DNA of 42,172 bases from Deltaproteobacteria bacterium UBA5754 (GCA_002419025.1 DIFG01000072.1:1-42172), one strand, 5' to 3'; counted from the first letter of the stretch, positions 1-8,578 are shown. Notes: generated by a model from the sequence alone, not told the origin. Translations and numbers: made by a program.

Positions 1-56
1 ACTGCGCACTGGAAACCGTCAAATTTCACACGAAATAACGAAGAGCCGATCTTTTA

Positions 57-725
57 TCAAAGGGGATGAACAGGAGAGGAGAAAGGGGCCGGGGCCTCAG
101 GCCCTGCCTGGTAGATGTAGATAGGCTCCCCGTGGAGAAGGCTTTCGGGCCTGAGGATCCGGCTCGCCGGGCAGCCGGGAAGAGGAAAGTTCGCGGAGAC
201 GACAGTGGCACCCGGTTTCACAGCAACCGGGATCCTCCGCACGAGGCGGTTCATGACGTCGGGGAAAAGATAGCAGAAGACCACGTCTGCTTCGGAAAGA
301 TCCGCATCGAGGAAATTCTCCCTTTTGATCTCGATCTCCCGGACTCTGCGGCAACGGAGGCGTGCCGCCATGTATGCAAGGGGATTGAGCTCATAACCTA
401 TTCCCCTCACCCCGTAGCGCTCATACGCCCACTTGAGTACACGCCCGTCCCCGCATCCGAGGTCAACGAGAAGCTGGCCCTTCCGCATGGGGACGGCGTC
501 GAGAAAGGCATTCACCCTGACCCGGGCGGTGGTGACGAAAAGGGCCCCCTGGGTCACCCGGTAAACCGAGGCGGTGGAGCAAAGATAGACAAGAGAGGCG
601 ACGAAAAGAACCGCTGCGGGGACCAATGCAAGAACGAGCCAGTAAGACACCCGCCTACCCCCTCTCTTTCCCGCCTGTGAGGGTAAGGAGATCCACGATC
701 CGGTCCTTTTCATCCATGATCTCAT
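57..725 (-). CDS. Membrane-anchored class I SAM-dependent methyltransferase
   Basis: This 222-residue protein has one hydrophobic segment at about residues 27-50, preceded by a basic stretch, and then a cytoplasmic Rossmann-type methyltransferase fold. SAM motif I (VDLGCGDGRVL) is at about residues 87-97, and an acidic ribose-contact region follows (GIGYELNP). The start overlaps the stop of the upstream CBS-domain gene by 4 nt (ATGA), so the two are probably translationally coupled behind glgB. The substrate cannot be told from sequence: similar short N-terminally anchored methyltransferases are mostly uncharacterised. The fold assignment is firm; the biological role is unknown. Confidence 0.8.
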   Translation of the reverse strand: MRSWMKRTGSWISLPSQAGKRGGRRVSYWLVLALVPAAVLFVASLVYLCSTASVYRVTQGALFVTTARVRVNAFLDAVPMRKGQLLVDLGCGDGRVLKWAYERYGVRGIGYELNPLAYMAARLRCRRVREIEIKRENFLDADLSEADVVFCYLFPDVMNRLVRRIPVAVKPGATVVSANFPLPGCPASRILRPESLLHGEPIYIYQAGPEAPAPFSSPVHPL

Positions 726-988
726 CCCCCTAGGAGGGTCTCCGTAAAGCCCTCGACCGTCACGAGACCGGTGAGTCTCGCCTTTTCATCCCTGACCAGG
801 GCGATGTGCCGCCTGCTCCGGAGGAACTCGGCGAGGAGGCGCAGGCAATTTTCGTCCTCACTGGTTACGGGATCCAGGAGGATCTGTTTTGAAAGAAAGA
901 GAAACCCTCCGGCCTTCTCGGCCTGTGAGCAAGGCCCGATGGTCCGGAAGGCGCGGGAGGCGGAAATGGGCTCGCGTCTCGCGTTCAT
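722..988 (-). CDS. Small stand-alone CBS-domain protein
   Basis: An 88-residue protein whose C-terminal half resembles the second CBS repeat of CorC/HlyC-type proteins (HIALVRDEKARLTGLVTVEG). CBS motifs normally work as pairs that bind adenosine nucleotides, so a single repeat would have to dimerise. I chose the start at 988 rather than the in-frame ATG at 1015 because GGGAGG lies 8 nt before it. It sits 30 nt after the glgB stop and overlaps the methyltransferase start by 4 nt. No transporter or enzyme domain is attached. It may be a remnant of a larger CBS protein or a genuine small regulator. Confidence 0.65.
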   Translation of the reverse strand: MNARREPISASRAFRTIGPCSQAEKAGGFLFLSKQILLDPVTSEDENCLRLLAEFLRSRRHIALVRDEKARLTGLVTVEGFTETLLGG

Positions 989-1018
989 GGAGACAGCCTC
1001 CCTCTGTGGAGTCATGGC

Positions 1019-2926
1019 TCAGCGTACCCGCCGGAAGACAACGATCCCGAGGGGCGGAAGCGTGACGCTCAGGGAGTGGCCGTATCCAAAGGCGGAAACG
1101 GGCACCGCCTCGGCACCTCCCAGATTTCCGACCCCGCTTCCCCAGTAATAAGTGGAATCGCTATTCAAGACCTCCTTCCAGAAGCCGGGGTGAGGGACCC
1201 CGATACGGTAATCGTAACGGGGGACAGGGGTGAAATTGCACACGCAGCAAATGACGTCCTCCGGGTCCCTTCCTCGGCGAAGGAAGGAGAGGACACTCTG
1301 CTGGCTGTCGTGGCAGTTGATCCACTGAAACCCCTCGGGAGTGAAGTCGATTTCGTGGAGGGCGGGTTCGCTCCGGAGAAACGAGTTGAGGTCCTTCACC
1401 CAGCTTCTCAACCCTTCGTGCGGGGCGTATTGGAGAAGGTGCCATTCGACAGACGCGTCGTGGTTCCATTCCGCCCACTGACCGATCTCGTTTCCCATAA
1501 ACAGGAGCTTCTTTCCAGGATGGGTGTACATGTACCCGTAGAGAAGACGGAGGTTCGCGAACTTCTGCCAATCGTCCCCTGGCATCTTTCCGATCATGGA
1601 TCCCTTTCCGTGGACCACCTCGTCGTGGGAAAAGGGAAGGACGAAATTCTCATGAAAAGCGTATAGAAGGCTGAAGGTAAGATCGTTGTGGTGGTACTTG
1701 CGATGGATCGGATCCTTGGAAAAATACTGGAGGGTGTCGTGCATCCAGCCCATGTTCCACTTGAAGCCGAAGCCGAGTCCACCGAGGTAGGTGGGCCGCG
1801 AGACCATGGGCCAGTCCGTTGACTCCTCAGCAATGGTCATGCAGTCCGGATGCTCCCGGTAGACGAGTTCGTTCATGCGCCTCAGAAATGCGATGGCTTC
1901 GAGGTTTTCCCGGCCGCCATACTCGTTCGGGATCCACTCCCCGTCCTTCCGTGAGTAGTCCAGGTAGAGCATGGAGGCGACCGCGTCCACACGGAGGCCG
2001 TCTATGTGGTAGACCTCGAGCCAGAAATTGGCGTTTGAAAGGAGGAAGTTCGCCACCTCCGTCCTTCCGTAGTTGAAGATGAATGTCCCCCAGTCTGCGT
2101 GGAGGCCCTTTTTGGGGTCCGCATGCTCATAGAGATGGGTCCCATCGAAGAAACCGAGGCCGTGTCCGTCTGTGGGAAAATGGGCAGGGACCCAATCTAT
2201 AATGACCCCGATCCCGTTTCGGTGAAGGATATCCACGAGATACATGAAGTCCTGAGGGGTCCCGAAACGGCTTGTCGGGGAGAAATAACCGAGGGACTGG
2301 TAACCCCACGAGGCATCGAGGGGATGTTCGCTCACTGGAAGAAACTCCACATGGGTAAAGCCCATCTCCTTCACGTATTCCGCGAGTTTCGGGGCGAGCT
2401 CTTGATAGGTGAGCCAGCGGTTCTCCTCCTCCGGGACCCTCATCCACGAGCCAAGATGGACCTCGTAGACGGAGATAGGGGCATCAAGGGCGTTTTTTTG
2501 CACCCTGGAGGCCATCCATTCGCCGTCGCCCCATTCATACCCGGAGAGATCCCAGACGACTGAGGCGGTCTTGGGCCGAATCTCAGAGAAGAACCCGTAG
2601 GGGTCGGTCTTTTCGGCCCGGTAGCCCCCAACCTTCGACTCAATGGCATATTTGTAAAGGGCTCCGATGCCGACCTGGGGGACAAAACCCTCCCAGATGC
2701 CCGAATCCCCACGGCTGACAAGGGGATTTTTGGTGCTGTCCCATCCGTTGAAATCGCCGATAACGGAAACCCGTTCCGCGTTTGGCGCCCAGACGGCAAA
2801 CCAGGTACCCTGAAGGCCGTTTTTCACCCCGGGATGGGCGCCGAGTTTCTCCCACGTACGGTAGTGGGTCCCTTCCATGAAAAGATGGAGATCAAAATCG
2901 GAGAGAAAAAATTCTCTTTCTGCCAT
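1019..2926 (-). CDS. glgB: 1,4-alpha-glucan branching enzyme
   Basis: Forms alpha-1,6 branches in glycogen by cutting an alpha-1,4 chain and transferring it. The 635 residues carry an N-terminal CBM48-like beta-sandwich (about 30-115, WAPNAERVSVIGDFNGW), a GH13 TIM barrel and a C-terminal all-beta domain. The catalytic triad is visible: nucleophile Asp in GLRVDAVASML (about 314), acid/base Glu in MTIAEESTDWP (about 366) and Asp in FSHDEVVHGKG (about 435). The length fits the family form that lacks the extra N-terminal module. The start has a strong AGGAGG 6 nt upstream and a recognisable promoter. No other glycogen gene lies in the window. Confidence 0.95.
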   Translation of the reverse strand: MAEREFFLSDFDLHLFMEGTHYRTWEKLGAHPGVKNGLQGTWFAVWAPNAERVSVIGDFNGWDSTKNPLVSRGDSGIWEGFVPQVGIGALYKYAIESKVGGYRAEKTDPYGFFSEIRPKTASVVWDLSGYEWGDGEWMASRVQKNALDAPISVYEVHLGSWMRVPEEENRWLTYQELAPKLAEYVKEMGFTHVEFLPVSEHPLDASWGYQSLGYFSPTSRFGTPQDFMYLVDILHRNGIGVIIDWVPAHFPTDGHGLGFFDGTHLYEHADPKKGLHADWGTFIFNYGRTEVANFLLSNANFWLEVYHIDGLRVDAVASMLYLDYSRKDGEWIPNEYGGRENLEAIAFLRRMNELVYREHPDCMTIAEESTDWPMVSRPTYLGGLGFGFKWNMGWMHDTLQYFSKDPIHRKYHHNDLTFSLLYAFHENFVLPFSHDEVVHGKGSMIGKMPGDDWQKFANLRLLYGYMYTHPGKKLLFMGNEIGQWAEWNHDASVEWHLLQYAPHEGLRSWVKDLNSFLRSEPALHEIDFTPEGFQWINCHDSQQSVLSFLRRGRDPEDVICCVCNFTPVPRYDYRIGVPHPGFWKEVLNSDSTYYWGSGVGNLGGAEAVPVSAFGYGHSLSVTLPPLGIVVFRRVR

Positions 2927-2943
2927 GGAATTCCTCCTGGGAT

Positions 2944-2972
2944 ATTATGGTGTACCGGTGAAAAGGATTCAA
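2944..2972 (-). promoter_or_regulatory. Putative sigma-70 promoter of glgB
   Basis: On the minus strand a TTGAAT hexamer (2967-2972) is followed after exactly 17 nt by CATAAT (2944-2949), close to the TTGACA/TATAAT consensus. The glgB start lies 17 nt further on, with its AGGAGG in between, giving a very short leader. It separates glgB from selD, which reads in the same direction and ends at 3013. Confidence 0.5.
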
Positions 2973-3012
2973 CTCAAGGAAGGGCGGGAAATAGACAGGA
3001 AAAGCCCGGCAA

Positions 3013-4062
3013 TTACGGCAATATGACTATGCCCGGCTCACCGTCCACGGCCCGCCCGATCTCTGCCACCTCGACAAGCCCCTTTTCGAGGAGTTTTGTA
3101 AAGAGAAGGGAAGCTCTCTCCTCCGGGACCGAGATGAGAAGCCCGCCAGAGGTCTGAGCGTCATGGAGGAGGCCGAGGACGGCTTCGTCCACGAAATCCG
3201 GGACTTGGACCTTCTTTTCGCAGAAACGCCGGTTGGCGTAATCGCCCTCGGGGACAAGACCCTGCCTCAAAAAGGCCGCTGCTTCTTCTATAAGTGGGAC
3301 GCGGCGTGAAGAGATCTCGATTCGGACCCGGCTCGCCTCAGCCATGTCGAGTGCATGGCCCACAAGGCCAAAGCCGGTGATGTCCGTCGCGGCGTTCACT
3401 CCCACCTCCTGCATGGCCTTGCAGGCGGCCTTATTGAGCTGGACCATGACATCGACCATGCGCCTGTACAGGCCGGATGATAGAAGACGGGCCTTGGATG
3501 CCGTGGCAAGGACCCCGGTACCGATAGGTTTCGTAAGTATGAGACGATCCCCGGGCCTTGCGCCGGCATTCGTCACGAGTTCATCAGGGTGGACGACGCC
3601 CGTCACTGCGAGACCGTATTTGGGCTCCGGGTCCTCCACGCTGTGCCCTCCCAACACCAGGGCGCCGGCCTCGCGTATGATCTCCATGCCGCCACGAAGA
3701 ATCTCGGAGAGGACCGACTTGGGAAGGTCCTTGACCGGAAAGCAGACGATGTTCAAGGCCGTGATTGGGGTAGCGCCCATGGCATAGATGTCGCTCAAGG
3801 AATTGGCGGCGGCGATGCGGCCAAAATCAAGCGGGTCGTCCACAACAGGGGTGAAAAAGTCCACGGACTGGACGATGGCAAGATCATCCCGAAGTTTATA
3901 AACTCCGGCGTCTGCGCCATACTCGCACCCAACGATGAGATTCGGATGGGAGATGAAAGGAAGATCCTGAAGTATCTCGCTCAGGTCACCCGGACCGATC
4001 TTTGCCGCTCACCCGGACGCCTTCACCCTGTCGGTAAGGCGCGCCTTTTCCTGCTGGGTCAT
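3013..4062 (-). CDS. selD: Selenide, water dikinase containing selenocysteine (in-frame TGA)
   Basis: Makes selenophosphate, the Se donor for tRNA-Sec, from selenide and ATP. A plain ORF starts only at a GTG at 3864, but that begins inside the conserved core. Reading upstream in the same frame gives PFISHPNLIVG and YKLRDDLAIVQS, typical SelD sequence, then ASG-TGA-AAKIGPGDL, and an ATG at 4062. The TGA (4009-4011) is at residue 18, exactly the active-site Cys/Sec position, with the ATP-site Lys three residues later as in E. coli (C17, K20). Metal-binding Asp residues are present in QSVDFFTP and NSLSDIYAMG. Total 349 residues, the normal length. The ATG is the first start after the in-frame stop of the HAD gene 12 nt upstream, so coupling is likely; there is no clear Shine-Dalgarno. 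Confidence 0.93.
3984..4011 (-). promoter_or_regulatory. Selenocysteine codon with candidate bacterial SECIS hairpin
   Basis: The UGA is at 4011-4009. In the mRNA, 16-28 nt from the U of UGA, there is a hairpin GGUC-CGGGU-GACC (3996-3984). That is the distance at which the apical stem-loop of the E. coli fdhF SECIS lies. An outer pairing AAGAUC/GAUCUU could enclose it. SelB would bind this loop. The position and conserved reading frame are clear; the fold is judged by eye. Confidence 0.6.
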
Positions 4063-4074
4063 GGATGGAACCGG

Positions 4075-4572
4075 CTACTTTCTGAGCGTTGCGATGAGCC
4101 TGTTGGGTTTAAGAAAGATATCGAGGGCGTCCCGAATATCCGGAAAGGTGATGTCACTCGCCATGAGTGCCTCGGTTGAGGCGCCCTCCGGGCCGAGAAC
4201 GCAGATCCCGAGGGCGCTTTCCTTGAGCATGAGTACATCGTTACAGCCGTTTCCAATGGAGGCCGTGGCCTCCCTGCCGAGCCTGTCGAGATAGGAAAGC
4301 TTCTGGAGATCCCCTCGACCCGGTGCGAGCCTATGGACATCGAGGGAACAGACATCAGCGACCTTTCGCGCCAGTTCGTCCACGGTCTGATTCGTGTCCG
4401 CAGTGACGATATGGACATTCATGATTTGGGAAACAGCGATCAGGCGCTCGCAGACCCCGTCCACAAAAAGTCCGTCGAATGTTAGGGTCCCGTTGAGATC
4501 GAGCATGAGATGATCGAGGGAATACGAGACCCCGCAGGGAAGGTCGATCAGGATACGTTTGTCAAAAGCCAC
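4075..4572 (-). CDS. HAD-like phosphatase resembling a soluble P-type ATPase domain
   Basis: This 165-residue protein matches the small HAD proteins that look like the isolated phosphorylation domain of P-type ATPases. It has motif I LDLNGTLTFDG (about residues 24-34), a threonine motif II region (HIVTADTN) and motif III/IV SIGNGCNDVLMLKES (about 105-119). The second acidic residue of the usual DxDxT is Asn, as in the KTGT-like DxNGT form, so the nucleophile Asp is kept. The start is a GTG with GGAGG 8 nt upstream. It lies 12 nt before selD, in one transcription unit. The substrate is unknown; a link to selenium metabolism is only suggested by position. Confidence 0.7.
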   Translation of the reverse strand: MAFDKRILIDLPCGVSYSLDHLMLDLNGTLTFDGLFVDGVCERLIAVSQIMNVHIVTADTNQTVDELARKVADVCSLDVHRLAPGRGDLQKLSYLDRLGREATASIGNGCNDVLMLKESALGICVLGPEGASTEALMASDITFPDIRDALDIFLKPNRLIATLRK

Positions 4573-4607
4573 AAGTCATGCCTCCATACAGACTTTCTCG
4601 GCCGCGC

Positions 4608-5081
4608 TCACCGCTCCACCTTCGCAAAGATCGCCGTCTGGATGCGCTCCGGAAGAAAGGCCGTTGCGAGATGCGCGGTCTTCTTGAGAAAAGGAATGAG
4701 ATCCTCGGTGCCTTTCCAGTGATCGAGGAGGACCTTTTCATCGCTCCTCAAAAGGAGGCGAAGGAGCGCCAGGGCGACAAGATAGACATCGTCCACGAGT
4801 CCCATGAACGGAACCCAGTCGGGTACCACATCTACAGGGTTGAAAATATAGGCTACCACGGCCCCGAGGATGGCCTTGTCGGTGGCAGAGACCCGTGGGT
4901 CCCGAAGAAGCCCGGTGATGAGACCCAGGAACTTGGGGATGGCGCGGATGGCCGCGCCTATCACCTCCCGGGCACGCCTCTCTCCATGGAGAGGCGACCC
5001 AGCCGAGGCAGTTTTTTTCGTTCTTTTCGAAAACATGGTATCAATAAACCAAAATTGAAAAAATTGTAAAGGTATGCTCAT
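4608..5081 (-). CDS. YkvA/DUF1232-family membrane-associated protein
   Basis: The 157-residue protein contains the DUF1232 signature: a hydrophobic segment ending in YIFNPVDVVPDWVPFMGLVDD (about residues 75-98), followed by LVALALLRLLL. The family is widespread but has no settled function; the helices probably associate with the membrane. I chose the start at 5081 because GAGG lies 6-7 nt upstream. An ATG at 5141 lacks a site, and one at 5036 follows an AT-rich stretch without one. It is the first gene of the minus-strand unit with the HAD protein and selD (gap 35 nt) and is divergent from the gene at 5168. Confidence 0.75.
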   Translation of the reverse strand: MSIPLQFFQFWFIDTMFSKRTKKTASAGSPLHGERRAREVIGAAIRAIPKFLGLITGLLRDPRVSATDKAILGAVVAYIFNPVDVVPDWVPFMGLVDDVYLVALALLRLLLRSDEKVLLDHWKGTEDLIPFLKKTAHLATAFLPERIQTAIFAKVER

Positions 5082-5167
5082 ATAGGACCCTCGTAAAAAG
5101 AGGAATTTCGTTTGTTTGATGGGAAGGCGCGAGAAGGCCACAATTTTGCAGGAAGGAGTTTTTCATC

Positions 5168-6139
5168 ATGAATCTCAACGCCCTCGTCTATCCCGCGACC
5201 TTCCCCCGGCGGCACACAGCCCGCCGCCTCTCCCAGGTCTTCGACCGCCTCACGGTCCTCCTCCCGGCAGAAAACCTGACGGTCACGCTGCCTGACGACC
5301 TTCCGATCGACACCATCGTACCCTCTCCACTCGAAGGGCGTCTTTCATGGTTCGACCGCCTGATTAAAGATTGGAAGGCCTGGGCGCAGGAGACCGGCCT
5401 CGGAACGGGCGTGACCGCCCAGGTCCTCCTAAGGACATGGAAGCACAGCTCCGCCGAGTCCTTTGAAGAGATCATGGCCTCGCTCAACAAAAAGGACGTC
5501 TCCGATCCCCTGCTTGAGGCCCGCATCCTCCTTCGCATCGCCCACGAGGTAGACGAGGAGGACGACCGCCTGGATCGTGAACTGGCCTCTGTCTCAGGAC
5601 TGGAGAAAGACCTGCGGGCCGCCCTTCAGGGCGAGACATTGGACGAAGGCATTCCCATCGATACTGGCCTGCCGTCGATCCCCCCCCTGGATCGCCCCGA
5701 ACCCAGGGTCCGGGCATGGAGCGAGATCGCATGTCGAGCGGAACTTAATGGGCTGCTTCCAGTGGGAGAGGGGATGGATGTAAAAGACCTCCTCGATCGC
5801 GCCTATGAGGACCTGGCCCCCGGCTCCTTTCCCCACGACCTCATGCGGATTCGGCTCCCCCTCGCCCTGGATGTCAGACCAATGGATGAGCCGGAGATTC
5901 GGAAGACCTTCGTCTCCCTCGTGCGTGCCCTTGTCGAAAAGGGTGACGAAACACCTGAAGCGGCGTTCGACCTGGAAAAACGCCTCTCCGAACTCACGCA
6001 GATCCATGGAGAAGGACCGGAACTCCGACTTACCGTCTATACAAAGAGGTCCTTTCAGGAGGTCCTGTCCCGGGCTGCGGGAAGGCCATGGAAGAAGGCT
6101 GAGACGCCGCAAACAGGATTCTCTTTTTTCCTCATGTGA
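5168..6139 (+). CDS. Unrecognised soluble protein
   Basis: A 323-residue protein that I do not recognise. It is rich in Leu, Asp, Glu and Arg, has no signal peptide and no membrane segment, and looks mostly alpha-helical with Pro-rich linkers (LPSIPPLDRPEP at about residue 168). Cys is almost absent. The start has AGGAAGGAG about 9 nt upstream, and codon use matches the neighbours, so it is a real gene. It is divergent from the YkvA gene and its 3' end overlaps the 3' end of trpF by 8 nt, so it is transcribed alone. No catalytic motif was seen; it may be a lineage-specific conserved protein. Confidence 0.75.
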   Translation: MNLNALVYPATFPRRHTARRLSQVFDRLTVLLPAENLTVTLPDDLPIDTIVPSPLEGRLSWFDRLIKDWKAWAQETGLGTGVTAQVLLRTWKHSSAESFEEIMASLNKKDVSDPLLEARILLRIAHEVDEEDDRLDRELASVSGLEKDLRAALQGETLDEGIPIDTGLPSIPPLDRPEPRVRAWSEIACRAELNGLLPVGEGMDVKDLLDRAYEDLAPGSFPHDLMRIRLPLALDVRPMDEPEIRKTFVSLVRALVEKGDETPEAAFDLEKRLSELTQIHGEGPELRLTVYTKRSFQEVLSRAAGRPWKKAETPQTGFSFFLM

Positions 6140-6761
6140 CCGGGATCTCTCTGACGGCCTCGACAAGGGATCTGACACGGTAAAGGTCCTTTCTCCCAGG
6201 CGTCGCCTCGACCCCAGAACTTGCGTCAACACCCCAGGGCCTTACCGCACCCACGGCCTCGCGTACGTTTTCAGGACGAATGCCCCCTGCGAGGATGATG
6301 GGCCGGGCAAGGACATCCACGGCCTCAACGGCGAGGGACCAGTCAAAGGTCACCCCCGTTCCGCCATGGGCCTTTTCCGAATGGGTATCCAGGAGAAAAC
6401 CCCGCACCAGGTCCCGGTAGGGGACCGCCCGAAGGATGTCCTCACGGGATCGCACCCTGACGGCCTTGATGACACGGGGATACAGTGCGGCGCAAAGCTC
6501 CGGCCCTTCCTCCCCGTGGAGTTGAACGAGGTCGAGTCCGCAATGATCCACAGCCCTTCGAATGACCTCGGCCGTCTCGTTCACGAAGACACCGACGGAC
6601 TGGACAAGGGGCGGGAGGACGGCGACTATTGCCCTGGCCTGCTCCATCTCCACCTTCCGGGGGCTCCGGGCAAAGACAAGGCCTATGGCATCCACACCAA
6701 GGCCGGCGACCTCCCTGGCCTCGTCCGGATCGGTGAGGCCGCAGATCTTGATTCGCACCAT
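6132..6761 (-). CDS. trpF: Phosphoribosylanthranilate isomerase
   Basis: Third step of the tryptophan branch: Amadori rearrangement of phosphoribosylanthranilate to CdRP. The 209 residues form a single TIM barrel. Catalytic Cys is in VRIKICGLTDPDEA (residue 7), the general acid Asp region is in GVDASSGVEATPG near the C-terminus, and the phosphate site is in ILAGGIRPENV. It is last in the trpG-D-C-F unit, 4 nt after trpC. It is a separate gene, not fused to trpC as in enterobacteria. It ends convergently, overlapping the gene at 5168 by 8 nt. Confidence 0.95.
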   Translation of the reverse strand: MVRIKICGLTDPDEAREVAGLGVDAIGLVFARSPRKVEMEQARAIVAVLPPLVQSVGVFVNETAEVIRRAVDHCGLDLVQLHGEEGPELCAALYPRVIKAVRVRSREDILRAVPYRDLVRGFLLDTHSEKAHGGTGVTFDWSLAVEAVDVLARPIILAGGIRPENVREAVGAVRPWGVDASSGVEATPGRKDLYRVRSLVEAVREIPVT

Positions 6762-6765
6762 CGCC

Positions 6766-7542
6766 TCACCCCTTCCCTGCCGCTACGAACCTCTCCAGAC
6801 GGGCCACGCGATCCTCGGCCTTTACGATGGACTCCCCGATGAGGGCCGCCGAGACCTTGGCGGTGCGCAGCCTTTCCATGTCGCCCGCACTCGAGATACC
6901 GCTCTCGCTCACGATCGGGACCAGATCCCCCACGATCCTTTTAAGCCTGAAAGTGGTCTCGATGGAGACGGAAAAATCTGCAAGATTCCGGTTATTCACG
7001 CCAAGGAGATCAGCGCCAGCCTTCATGGCCCGCTCCAGCTCCTGCTCGTCGTGGACCTCGAGAAGATAATCCAAGCCGAGTTCCTTTGCATGGTGCATGA
7101 GTTCGGACAAAAGGACGTCGTCAAGGGCCGCGGCGATGAGAAGGACCGCGTCCGCCCCCCAGGCAACGGCCTCCTCCACCTGGAAGTGGTCGATTATAAA
7201 ATCCTTCCTGAGGAGTGGAAGACCAATTTCACGCCGAATTTCAGCAAGATACATGAGGTCCCCTTGAAAAAACCTCTCATCCGTCAGGACCGAAACCGCC
7301 GCGGCCCCGCCCCTTTCATAATCGCCGGCGATGGCGAGATGGTTGAAATCCGGGCAGATGAGGCCCTTCGATGGAGACGCCTTCTTTACCTCGGCGATGA
7401 CGGCGACCCCAGGCCCTTTGGTGATCGCGTTCCTAAAAGACCGAAGGGGCGGCAGATCCCAGCCTGGCCGCGCCAGGCCCTTTGCGCGCCTTTCCCGGAC
7501 CTCGTTTCTCTTGTGGGCGAGGATCTCAAAAAGGATGCTCAT
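6766..7542 (-). CDS. trpC: Indole-3-glycerol phosphate synthase
   Basis: Closes the indole ring: CdRP to indole-3-glycerol phosphate, CO2 and water. The 258-residue TIM barrel has the N-terminal helix (ILAHKRNEVRERRAKG), catalytic Lys in AEVKKASPSKG (about 52-62), the second Lys in LLRKDFIID, Glu in LLEVHDEQEL, Asn in LLGVNNRNLADF and the phosphate site SESGI. Normal family length. Its ATG overlaps the trpD stop by 4 nt and it is followed by trpF after 4 nt, so it is a tightly coupled operon member. Confidence 0.96.
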   Translation of the reverse strand: MSILFEILAHKRNEVRERRAKGLARPGWDLPPLRSFRNAITKGPGVAVIAEVKKASPSKGLICPDFNHLAIAGDYERGGAAAVSVLTDERFFQGDLMYLAEIRREIGLPLLRKDFIIDHFQVEEAVAWGADAVLLIAAALDDVLLSELMHHAKELGLDYLLEVHDEQELERAMKAGADLLGVNNRNLADFSVSIETTFRLKRIVGDLVPIVSESGISSAGDMERLRTAKVSAALIGESIVKAEDRVARLERFVAAGKG

Positions 7543-8570
7543 TCGGCCTTCCTCCCAAATGCGGCAAGCTCTTCGAGCTTCTGAAAGGCTGCGCCTGAAT
7601 CAATGCTCTCCTGCGCTGCCTCCACCCCCTCAAGTAGGGAATCGGCCCTTCCGGCAAGGAAGATCGCGGCCCCGGCGTTCAGGAGGACCATGTCCCTCTT
7701 GGCCCCCCCCTGCCCCGCGAGGACCTCCTTGAGTATGGCTGCGTTTTCCCGGGCGTCCCCGCCGCGAAGGTCCTCCATGGAACAGACTGGAAGCCCGGCA
7801 TCCCCGGGTGAGACGATAAACTCCGTGACGATCCCATCTTTCCAGGATGCCACCCGGCTCGGCCCAAGGAGGCTCAGCTCGTCAAGCCCCCCTTCTCCAT
7901 GCACGACCCAGGCACGACGGGAGCCGAGCATTCCCGCAACCTCGGCTATGGGACGCACGAGGCCGGGATCATAGACACCGATGAGCTGGACATCGGCCCC
8001 AGCAGGGTTCGTGAGGGGGCCCAGGATATTGAACACGGACCGGATTCCGATCTCGCGCCTGGGGCCGGCGGCGTATTTCATGGCCGGATGGAGGGCTGGT
8101 GCAAAGAGAAAGCCGATCCCTACCTCCTTTATGCACCGCACGACCTGGTCCGGCGAAAGGGCAAGATTGACCCCCAGGGCCTCAAGGACGTCGGCGCTCC
8201 CGGAGCGACTCGAGACCGAACGGTTTCCGTGCTTTGCCACATGGATTCCGGCCCCAGCCACCACGAATGCGGAGGTCGTCGAGACATTGAACGTATGGGA
8301 CTGGTCCCCTCCGGTCCCGACCGTATCCACAAGAGGCGTGCCCGGCGGGAGATCCACGTGGATACGGACGGCCTTCTCCCGCATGACAGAGGCCGCTCCC
8401 GAGATCTCTTCCACGGTCTCACCCTTCATGCGAAGGGCTGTCAAAAATGCGCCGATCTGGGCGTCCGTGACCGCACCCTCCATGATCTGGCGAAAGATCC
8501 GGACGATCCTCTCCACACCCAGGTCCTCCCTCTGGACGAGGAGAGCGATGGCTTTTCTGATGGCTTCCAT
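7539..8570 (-). CDS. trpD: Anthranilate phosphoribosyltransferase
   Basis: Joins anthranilate to PRPP. The 343 residues start with the helical domain (AIRKAIALLVQREDLG), then the PRPP-binding glycine motif VDTVGTGGDQSHTFNVST (about 79-96), KHGNRS, and the metal site downstream (HGEGGLDELSLLG). The length is typical and TrpG is not fused to it. It follows trpG after 8 nt and overlaps trpC by 4 nt. Part of the trpGDCF unit. Confidence 0.96.
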   Translation of the reverse strand: MEAIRKAIALLVQREDLGVERIVRIFRQIMEGAVTDAQIGAFLTALRMKGETVEEISGAASVMREKAVRIHVDLPPGTPLVDTVGTGGDQSHTFNVSTTSAFVVAGAGIHVAKHGNRSVSSRSGSADVLEALGVNLALSPDQVVRCIKEVGIGFLFAPALHPAMKYAAGPRREIGIRSVFNILGPLTNPAGADVQLIGVYDPGLVRPIAEVAGMLGSRRAWVVHGEGGLDELSLLGPSRVASWKDGIVTEFIVSPGDAGLPVCSMEDLRGGDARENAAILKEVLAGQGGAKRDMVLLNAGAAIFLAGRADSLLEGVEAAQESIDSGAAFQKLEELAAFGRKAE

Positions 8571-8578
8571 ATTTGGGC

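Noticed and set aside
57..680. Long plus-strand open frame at 66-680 opposite the methyltransferase
   Set aside because: It is the antisense of a clear methyltransferase, has no ribosome site and no family-like sequence; high GC gives many such shadows.
3013..3864. selD as a 283-residue protein starting at the GTG at 3864
   Set aside because: It lacks the catalytic Cys/Sec and ATP-site Lys; conserved SelD sequence continues upstream through the TGA.
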